Source of the DNA: Oceanicola sp. 502str15 | Lineage (GTDB): Bacteria; Pseudomonadota; Alphaproteobacteria; Rhodobacterales; Rhodobacteraceae | Reading direction: 5' to 3' | Length of the DNA: 64,000 nucleotides | Assembly (NCBI RefSeq): GCF_024105635.1 | Contig: NZ_WYDQ01000001.1 | Span: 2,480,001-2,544,000 of the forward strand | In this document: positions 58,707 through 64,000 of the stretch, one piece after another | How positions within the stretch are numbered: position 1 is the first letter of the stretch | How the letters are laid out: every line of letters starts with the position of its first letter | The notes under the pieces: model-generated | Databases searched by the model: none | Told to the model about the DNA's origin: nothing | What the model saw: only the letters and a program-made list of their open reading frames with translations | Translations under genes and position numbers: made by a program

Positions 58707-58988
58707 TTACTTGCCGTTCAGCCGGTCGCGCAAGAGCTTCCCGGTCTTGAAGAACGGCACGTGCTTTTCTTCCACGTCCACGGCGTCGCCGGTACGCGGA
58801 TTGCGGCCCACGCGGGCATCCCGCTTCTTCACCGAAAAGGCGCCGAACCCGCGAAGCTCCACCCGGTCGCCATCGGCCATGGCGCCAATGATCTCTTCGA
58901 AGATGGTGTTCACGATCCGCTCAACGTCGCGCTGATAGAGATGCGGATTCTCGTCAGCGACCTTCTGGATCAATTCCGATCGGATCAT
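58707..58988 (-). CDS. ihfB: Integration host factor, beta subunit
   Basis: A 93-residue DNA-bending protein. [30 protein letters not shown] is the usual start; [29 protein letters not shown] contains the beta-ribbon arm with the NPRTG tip that intercalates into DNA, and [15 protein letters not shown] ends it. It works as a heterodimer with IhfA. In Rhodobacterales ihfB usually neighbours rpsA; here an MFS and a GNAT gene lie between the two. Confidence 0.97.
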   Translation of the reverse strand: MIRSELIQKVADENPHLYQRDVERIVNTIFEEIIGAMADGDRVELRGFGAFSVKKRDARVGRNPRTGDAVDVEEKHVPFFKTGKLLRDRLNGK

Positions 58989-59046
58989 GTTTCCCCCCGT
59001 TCAGGACGTGTTCTGCCCACGATTCCGTGTCGTGATTTGCCCTGCG

Positions 59047-59075
59047 ACTATAGGCACAAAATTTAATATCCGAAA
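59047..59075 (-). promoter_or_regulatory. Candidate ihfB promoter with AT-rich tract
   Basis: On the minus strand TATAGT (59052-59047) follows the AT-rich stretch ATATTAAATTTTGTG. The -35 position (17-base spacing) is poor, TTTCGG. The AT-rich tract is rare in this DNA and suggests a real promoter about 60 bases before ihfB. The rest of the 220 bases up to the MFS stop is featureless. Confidence 0.35.
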
Positions 59076-59208
59076 CGGGGCGAATGCGTCATTTCACGGC
59101 TTTTCCGCGCCCATGGTCAATTTTCCGCCTGAAAAACCAAGGCTTTGGCAGTGCAGAATGCTCTCAGCACACATGCCGCAGCGCAGCATCAACCGAATCG
59201 CCCCCGCC

Positions 59209-60426
59209 TCAGAACCGCAGCCGCGCGGCGCCGTAACAGGCCAGCACGAACATCCCCGTACCGCCGATCACATAGGGCATCCGCAGCGCCAGTTCGCGGC
59301 CAAGGCCGGGCTCGGCCAGGGCCACCACGGCGCCCCCCGCAAGCGCGCCCAGCGGCATCATTCCCCAGCCGAAAAAGCGATAGAGCGCATTCACCCGGCC
59401 CATCAGCGCATCGGGAATCATCCGCTGCCGCCAGCTCACGGTGACGATGTTCCACAGCATCCCCGCCACCGCCTCCATGAACAGCGCCAGCCCGGCCAGC
59501 ACCGGATGCGCGCCGAGCCCGATCATGAAGAAGGGCAGCGGCATCAGGCAGAGCGCAAGGCGCACCGTGGCCGTGGCCCCGAGCCGCCCGCTCACCCGCG
59601 GGCCCAGCATGCCGCCCAGCACCGCACCGCAGGCGCCCACCGCCAGCAGCAGCCCGTGGCCCGCCGCGTTCAGCCCCAGAATCTCCTGGCTGAACAGCAC
59701 CAGCACCGTCAGCCACATCATGTGCATGAAGTTGATCAGCCCCAGCATCACCGCCAGCCGCAGCAGCAACGCCTGCCCCCGAAGCCAGTGCCAGCCCTCG
59801 GCCAGCTCCTCGCGCAGCCGCCGCCGTGCGGGCAGCACCCGGCGCGGCGTGGCAATCGCCCAGACCAGCCAGGCCGCGAGGGCGAAGGTCACCGCATCAA
59901 GCACAAAGGGCGCCGGCACCGCCCAGGCAATCAGAAATCCCGCCAGCGGCGGCCCGATGAAATGCCCCGCCACCTGCTCGGCGCTCCAGAGCTGGCCATT
60001 GGCGGTTTCAAGGTCGCCCGGCTCCACCACGGCGGGCAGAAAGGTCTGCGCCGCGTTGTCGCGCACCACTTCCGCCGATCCGAGCAGAAAGGCCAGCCCC
60101 GCCAGCGCCAGCACCGGCCAGGCGCTGTCGCCCTCCGGCATCCGCAGCGCCAGCGCCACGATCCCCACCGTCAGCAGCATCCGCAGAATATCCGCCCGCA
60201 CCATCAGCGCCTGCCGGTCCGACCGGTCCACCAGCGCACCCGCCGGGATCGCAAACAGCATCCACGGCAGCGAGGCAGCAAAGGGCACCAGCGCAATGAG
60301 CAGCGGATCGCGGGTCAGCAGGCTCGCGAGCCAAGGCACCGCCATGGCCGACACCCCGTCCCCGAGGTTGGACACCGAGGTCGAGGAAAACAGCAGGCGA
60401 AAGTTCCGGTTGCGCGCAATCAACAT
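59209..60426 (-). CDS. MFS transporter (EntS-like exporter)
   Basis: A 405-residue membrane protein with about 11-12 helices. RNFRLLFSSTSVSNLGDGVSAMAVPWLA at the N-terminus and AIPAGALVDRSDRQALMVRADILRM (the MFS loop D-R-x-x-R) resemble the enterobactin-exporter/MFS_3 branch. GHFIGPPLAGFLIAWAVPAPFVLDAVTFALAA is another family block. The ATG at 60426 gives the usual N-terminus. It probably exports a small molecule or drug. It is inserted between ihfB and rpsA together with the divergent GNAT gene. Confidence 0.88.
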   Translation of the reverse strand: MLIARNRNFRLLFSSTSVSNLGDGVSAMAVPWLASLLTRDPLLIALVPFAASLPWMLFAIPAGALVDRSDRQALMVRADILRMLLTVGIVALALRMPEGDSAWPVLALAGLAFLLGSAEVVRDNAAQTFLPAVVEPGDLETANGQLWSAEQVAGHFIGPPLAGFLIAWAVPAPFVLDAVTFALAAWLVWAIATPRRVLPARRRLREELAEGWHWLRGQALLLRLAVMLGLINFMHMMWLTVLVLFSQEILGLNAAGHGLLLAVGACGAVLGGMLGPRVSGRLGATATVRLALCLMPLPFFMIGLGAHPVLAGLALFMEAVAGMLWNIVTVSWRQRMIPDALMGRVNALYRFFGWGMMPLGALAGGAVVALAEPGLGRELALRMPYVIGGTGMFVLACYGAARLRF

Positions 60427-60645
60427 GCGCGGATCTGGCCATTTTCCGCGCCGGAACGCCAGACTTGTCGTGTGTCCGGCAAGGTTTTACAACCACGCCA
60501 TCAATGGAGATTTGATGCACTGATGGTTCTGTCGGCACCCCGTTGAGGTGCCACACCGGGCAAAGCCCCACGCGCAATCCGCCCCCCGGGCGGATGCTGG
60601 TCGCCTGCGCCCCCAGATCAGACACATCCTCAAGGGACAGATCCA
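60427..60645. promoter_or_regulatory. MFS-GNAT divergent control region
   Basis: The 219-base region has several small inverted elements: CATCAA/TTGATG around 60499-60520, GGCACC/GGTGCC around 60534-60552 and ATCCGCC/GGCGGAT around 60578-60597. None matches a riboswitch or operator I recognise. The GNAT ribosome site is AGGGA before a TTG start. Confidence 0.3.
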
Positions 60646-61083
60646 TTGATACGACCCTACACTCCGGGCGTCGACGACGACGCCATCGTTCATATCTTCA
60701 CCGCGGCCAGCCGGCTCGCCCATGGCTTCCTGGGCGAGACCTTCATCCTCGCCGCCGCCGAAGACGTCCGCAAACTCTACCTCCCCCATGCCGAAACCCA
60801 TGTCTGGGACGAAGGCAGCGGGCCGCAGGGCTTCATCGCGCTCATCCCCGGCACCCCAACCGAGGTCGGCGGCTTCTTCATGGACCCCGCCCATCGCGGC
60901 CATGGCCATGGCCGGGCGCTGATGGATGACGCCCTGCGCCGCCACGGCAGACTCGAACTCGATGTCTTCGCCCGCAACGCGATCGGACGGCGCTTCTACG
61001 CGCGCTACGGCTTCACGCCACTGCAAGACCGGCACGACCCGCGCTTCGACCAGCGCGTGATCCGCCTGCGCTCTCCGGGCTGA
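60646..61083 (+). CDS. GNAT-family N-acetyltransferase
   Basis: A 145-residue acetyltransferase. IRPYTPGVDDDAIVHIFTAASRLAHGFLGE is the opening, FMDPAHRGHGHGRALMDDAL the acetyl-CoA loop (RxxGxG-like) near residue 85, and LDVFARNAIGRRFYARYGFTP the C-terminal pattern. It resembles YjaB-type enzymes. The start appears to be TTG at 60646, since no in-frame ATG is close upstream and the fold needs the IRPYTP strand. It is divergent from the MFS gene and may acetylate the exported compound. Confidence 0.82.
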   Translation: MIRPYTPGVDDDAIVHIFTAASRLAHGFLGETFILAAAEDVRKLYLPHAETHVWDEGSGPQGFIALIPGTPTEVGGFFMDPAHRGHGHGRALMDDALRRHGRLELDVFARNAIGRRFYARYGFTPLQDRHDPRFDQRVIRLRSPG

Positions 61084-61097
61084 GCGCCCTCCCTAAA

Positions 61098-61154
61098 GTG
61101 GCGCCCGCCCAACCGCGGGCGCCACACCCCTGCATTTTCTTGCTGAAAATACTC
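61098..61154. repeat. GC-rich hairpin plus dispersed TTTTCTTGCTG motif
   Basis: GTGGCGCCCGC (61098-61108) and GCGGGCGCCAC (61115-61125) form a perfect 11-base stem with a six-base loop right after the GNAT gene. TTTTCTTGCTGAAAATACTC follows at 61135-61154. The second element is also in the phnJ-phnK gap in reverse orientation. The hairpin may end the GNAT transcript. The rest of this 248-base gap is GC-rich filler. Confidence 0.55.
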
Positions 61155-61271
61155 ACCCCGAAGGCGCCAACCAAACCGCCGCCAGAGGCAGATCGCACCC
61201 GCGCACCCCGGCGCGGGGCGGGGGCGCGGGGTGGGCGGGCGGGAGCGCCCCCGCCCCGCGCCGGCCCAACG

Positions 61272-61302
61272 AAAAAGGGCCCCCGTCAAAGACGGAGGCC
61301 CC
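61272..61302 (-). terminator. Rho-independent terminator of rpsA
   Basis: On the minus strand GGGGCCTCCGTC pairs with GACGGGGGCCC-like sequence (stem 61277-61302 with a TTT loop), followed by TTTTTCG. It begins 29 bases after the rpsA stop, a classic terminator. Confidence 0.85.
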
Positions 61303-61331
61303 AATCTCACGCAGCAGCTGCGTCCGGACGA

Positions 61332-63011
61332 TCAGTCGTCCTTGTTGAGCGCGGCGCCCAGGATGTCGCCGAGCGAAGCACCGGAGTCCGACGAGCCATA
61401 CTGCTCCACGGCCTCTTTTTCTTCGGCAATCTCGCGCGCCTTGATCGACAGGCCCAGACGGCGGGTCTTGCTGTCCACGTTGGTCACGCGCACATCCACC
61501 TTGTCGCCCACGCCAAAGCGCTCGGGGCGCTGCTCGGCACGGTCACGGCTCAGGTCGGAACGGCGGATGAAGGACTTCATGCCCTCGTATTCCACCTCGA
61601 TGCCGCCATCCTCGATCGCCGTCACTTCCACGGTGATGATCTGGCCACGCTTCACGCCGCCAACAGCCTCGGCAAACTTGTCACCGCCCAGCGCCTTGAT
61701 GGAGAGCGAGATGCGCTCCTTCTCCACGTCGGTCTCGGTCACCACGGCCTGAACGATGTCGTTCTTGTGGTAGGACTGAATGGCATCCTCGCCACGCTCG
61801 TCCCAGCTGAGGTCGGAGAGGTGCACCATGCCGTCGATGTCGCCGGGCAGGCCGATGAACAGACCGAACTCGGTGATGTTCTTGACCTCGCCTTCCACTT
61901 CGGTCCCCTCGGGGTGGGTTTCTGCAAACACCTCCCACGGGTTGCGCATGGTCTGCTTGAGGCCGAGAGAAACCCGGCGCTTGGCGGGGTCGATCTCGAG
62001 CACCATGACTTCCACTTCCTGCGAGGTGGAGACGATCTTGCCGGGGTGCACGTTCTTCTTGGTCCAGCTCATCTCGGAGACGTGGACAAGACCTTCCACA
62101 CCCGGCTCCAGCTCGACGAACGCACCGTAGTCGGTGATGTTGGTCACGCGGCCGGTGTGCACGGAGTCGAGCGGGAACTTGGCTTCCACCGAATCCCACG
62201 GATCGTCCTGCAGCTGCTTCATGCCAAGGCTGATGCGGTGCGTCTCTTTGTTGATCTTGATGACCTGCACCTTGATCGTCTCGCCGATCGACAGGATCTC
62301 GCTCGGGTGGTTCACCCGGCGCCAGGCCATGTCGGTCACGTGCAGCAGGCCGTCAACGCCGCCGAGGTCAACGAAGGCACCGTATTCGGTGATGTTCTTC
62401 ACCACGCCGTCCACGGTCTGGCCTTCGGTCAGGTTGCCGATCACTTCGGCACGCTGCTCGGCGCGGGACTCCTCGAGGATCGCACGGCGCGACACAACGA
62501 TGTTGCCCCGGCGACGGTCCATCTTCAGGATCTGGAACGGCTGCTTGAGGCCCATCAGCGGGCCGGCATCGCGCACCGGGCGCACATCGACCTGGGAGCC
62601 GGGCAGGAAGGCCACGGCGCCGCCGAGATCGACGGTAAAGCCACCCTTGACGCGGCCGAAGATGGCGCCTTCAACGCGCTCTTCGTCGGCATAGGCCTTC
62701 TCCAGACGGTCCCACGCCTCTTCGCGGCGGGCCTTGTCACGGGAGATGCTGGCCTCGCCCCGGGCGTTCTCGACGCGATCGAGGAACACCTCGACCTCAT
62801 CGCCAACGGCAATCTCGGGAGCTTCGCCGGGGTTGGCAAATTCTTTCAGTTCAACGCGGCCTTCCATCTTGTAGCCGACGTCGATAATGGCCTGGCCCGC
62901 TTCGATCGCGATAACCTTGCCTTTGACAACAGAGCCCTCGTCGGGCGTGTCAATTTCGAAGCTTTCAGACAGGAGGGCTTCGAATTCCTCCATCGTTGCG
63001 TTTTGAGCCAT
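61332..63011 (-). CDS. rpsA: 30S ribosomal protein S1
   Basis: A 559-residue mRNA-binding ribosomal protein with six S1 domains. Typical repeats include GQTVDGVVKNITEYGAFVDLGGVDGLLHVTDMAW, VHTGRVTNITDYGAFVELEPGVEGLVHVSEMSW and VEGEVKNITEFGLFIGLPGDIDGMVHLSDLSW (segments about 87 residues apart). It brings mRNA to the 30S subunit. The start MAQNATMEEFEALL at 63011 fits alphaproteobacterial S1; four extra codons are possible. The last residues are GASLGDILGAALNKDD. It is followed by a strong terminator. Confidence 0.98.
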   Translation of the reverse strand: MAQNATMEEFEALLSESFEIDTPDEGSVVKGKVIAIEAGQAIIDVGYKMEGRVELKEFANPGEAPEIAVGDEVEVFLDRVENARGEASISRDKARREEAWDRLEKAYADEERVEGAIFGRVKGGFTVDLGGAVAFLPGSQVDVRPVRDAGPLMGLKQPFQILKMDRRRGNIVVSRRAILEESRAEQRAEVIGNLTEGQTVDGVVKNITEYGAFVDLGGVDGLLHVTDMAWRRVNHPSEILSIGETIKVQVIKINKETHRISLGMKQLQDDPWDSVEAKFPLDSVHTGRVTNITDYGAFVELEPGVEGLVHVSEMSWTKKNVHPGKIVSTSQEVEVMVLEIDPAKRRVSLGLKQTMRNPWEVFAETHPEGTEVEGEVKNITEFGLFIGLPGDIDGMVHLSDLSWDERGEDAIQSYHKNDIVQAVVTETDVEKERISLSIKALGGDKFAEAVGGVKRGQIITVEVTAIEDGGIEVEYEGMKSFIRRSDLSRDRAEQRPERFGVGDKVDVRVTNVDSKTRRLGLSIKAREIAEEKEAVEQYGSSDSGASLGDILGAALNKDD

Positions 63012-63095
63012 GTGGCGTTTCAATCCTTAGGTTTCGGTTTCTGGCCGTGCGGTTGTCTCCGCCGGTCTTGGGTTGGTCTCTGCCGTGCACTTTCG

Positions 63096-63130
63096 AAAAA
63101 CAAAATCAGGGCCGGACGGTCCCGACCCTG
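63096..63130. terminator. Orphan terminator-like hairpin in the rpsA leader region
   Basis: On the minus strand CAGGGTCGGG pairs with TCCGGCCCTG around an ACCG loop and is followed by ATTTTGTTTTTC. The plus side also has a T run (GAGTTTTTC). No gene ends here: rpsA starts 85 bases further on and the next gene to the right reads the other way. It may end a short leader RNA or be a remnant of a gene that once lay upstream of rpsA. Confidence 0.55.
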
Positions 63131-63175
63131 CCTGAGTTTTTCGTCAGCAGCTCTCACGGCGGCTTGACGAAGCGG

Positions 63176-63204
63176 CGTTTAGCCGCCCAGAGCCCGCTTT
63201 GCAA
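63176..63204 (-). promoter_or_regulatory. Candidate promoter upstream of the rpsA leader hairpin
   Basis: On the minus strand TTGCAA (63204-63199) and TAAACG (63181-63176) are spaced by 17 bases. Start of transcription around 63169 would give either a long rpsA leader or a short RNA of about 75 bases ending at the hairpin. Box matches are modest. Confidence 0.3.
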
Positions 63205-63253
63205 GGGGTTTCACCGCTTTTCGGCGGTGCCGCGCCGGCCTAATGTCGCGCTC

Positions 63254-64000
63254 ATGCGTGCCCTTCTCGCCCTCCCGCTCCTGCTCGCCGCCTGTGCCGC
63301 GCCCCCCACCCTTCCGGTGGGAGAGAGCCCGCTGGCCACCAATCCCGCCCGCAGCGCCCGCGCCGCAGAGGCGCCCCGCCTCACGGTGATGATCCCCGGC
63401 GCGCTCGCCTCGGTCGATATCTTCGCGCCCACCAACGGCTGGGCGGCGCGGGGCCATGCGCTGGCCTACTACCGCTTTCCCGGCATGGACGGGCTGGAGC
63501 TGGATCACCAGCTTTCCATCACCGCCGCGGCCGAGGAAATCGCCCGCTACGCCCGCCAGCACCCCGACAAGCAGCTTACCCTCGTGGGCTATTCCGCCGG
63601 CGGCGCCATCGCGCTCGAGGCCGCCGCCCTGCTGGCGCCGCGCCCGGTGACCGTGGCCGCTATCTCGCCCTCCCCCGAGCACGCGGGCGGGCTGCAAACC
63701 ATCCTGCGCGGCGCGGGCGACGTGATCTCCGCCGCCACCCGGGCCGGGAGCTTCACCCGCAAGGCCATCTGGGACGAGTACTGGAAAACCCTGCTCTATG
63801 GCCGGAACAACCGCGACAACCCGCGCTTTACCAACCAGATAGAGACCCTCTCCAAAGAGCACGCCCCCCGCATCGCGGACCCGAGCCCGGCGCTCGTGCG
63901 CGCCCATTCCTCCGGGCTGCGGCGTTGGGAGCTGTCGGAGGGGGCAGACCTCAGCCATGCCCGCATCGGCTTCTTCATCGGCATGGAAGACCCGGTGTTC
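63254..64000 (+). CDS. Lipoprotein alpha/beta hydrolase, partial at the right edge
   Basis: The first 249 codons are present; the gene runs off the right edge. MRALLALPLLLAAC is a lipoprotein signal with lipobox LAAC (Cys14). TVMIPGALASVDIFAPTNGW and LTLVGYSAGGAIALEAAALL contain the oxyanion region and nucleophile elbow G-Y-S-A-G of an alpha/beta hydrolase. The acid and His of the triad are expected further on. It is likely an envelope esterase or lipase, and it diverges from rpsA. The substrate is unknown. Confidence 0.8.
   Translation, partial: MRALLALPLLLAACAAPPTLPVGESPLATNPARSARAAEAPRLTVMIPGALASVDIFAPTNGWAARGHALAYYRFPGMDGLELDHQLSITAAAEEIARYARQHPDKQLTLVGYSAGGAIALEAAALLAPRPVTVAAISPSPEHAGGLQTILRGAGDVISAATRAGSFTRKAIWDEYWKTLLYGRNNRDNPRFTNQIETLSKEHAPRIADPSPALVRAHSSGLRRWELSEGADLSHARIGFFIGMEDPVF

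Noticed and set aside
61098..63167. Plus-strand frame of 689 codons opposite rpsA
   Set aside because: The S1 repeats on the other strand produce a regular antisense pattern; S1 is certain.

Overview
The window is high-GC alphaproteobacterial DNA, most likely from a marine or halotolerant member of the Rhodobacteraceae (Roseobacter group). The reasons are a trpF-lapA-ihfB cluster close to rpsA, an ectABC-ask ectoine operon, a complete C-P lyase set, TRAP and phosphonate ABC transporters, and genes packed with ATGA/TGATG stop-start overlaps. The species cannot be named from this sequence. No tRNA, rRNA, insertion sequence, CRISPR or prophage gene was seen.

Layout. (1) 1-14.1 kb: a long minus-strand catabolic operon, facing a plus-strand GntR/FCD regulator across a perfect operator-like palindrome. 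It encodes an Fe3+/amine-type ABC importer, two HgdB/BcrC-like (2-hydroxyacyl-CoA dehydratase family) proteins, a family III and a family I CoA-transferase, a secreted hydrolase, a TRAP transporter and a second family III CoA-transferase cut by the window edge. (2) 14.4-18.9 kb: ectR (minus) and ectA-ectB-ectC-ask (plus), for ectoine. (3) 19.0-26.4 kb: exbB-exbD-exbD-tonB and an RND efflux pump with its adaptor. (4) 26.6-35.0 kb: a ribose-type sugar ABC importer with an aldose dehydrogenase, mutarotase, lactonase-type amidohydrolase, SDR, DUF3237 protein and AGE-family isomerase, suggesting oxidative breakdown of a 6-deoxy or related sugar. (5) 35.0-48.1 kb: phosphonate use. phnGHIJKLNM (minus) sits behind a 12-bp inverted repeat next to phnF, with a second phnM on the plus strand; phnCDE1E2 plus a hexapeptide transferase (minus) sits behind a three-part Pho box. 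(6) 48.15-53.3 kb: about six copies of a ~200-bp tandem repeat that overlaps the 3' end of a large chemoreceptor gene; an orphan periplasmic binding protein lies just upstream of the receptor. (7) 53.5-64 kb: a split permease, a BamE/SmpA-like lipoprotein, an FAD monooxygenase with a GntR regulator, GNAT-trpF-lapA-ihfB, an MFS exporter, a GNAT protein, rpsA and the start of a lipoprotein hydrolase.

How the parts work together. Regions 1, 4 and 5 each pair importers with enzymes for the imported compound and carry their own regulatory DNA. The ectoine operon gives osmoprotection, and its dedicated aspartate kinase feeds the pathway. The TonB/ExbBD set energises outer-membrane uptake by receptors encoded elsewhere.

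The most unusual items are two. First, the HgdB-like pair appears to lack the cysteines that normally hold the iron-sulfur clusters, and no activator ATPase gene is nearby. Second, the chemoreceptor tail lies in a tandem array whose neighbouring copies still encode the tail in an open frame ending in LKRSA and a stop.
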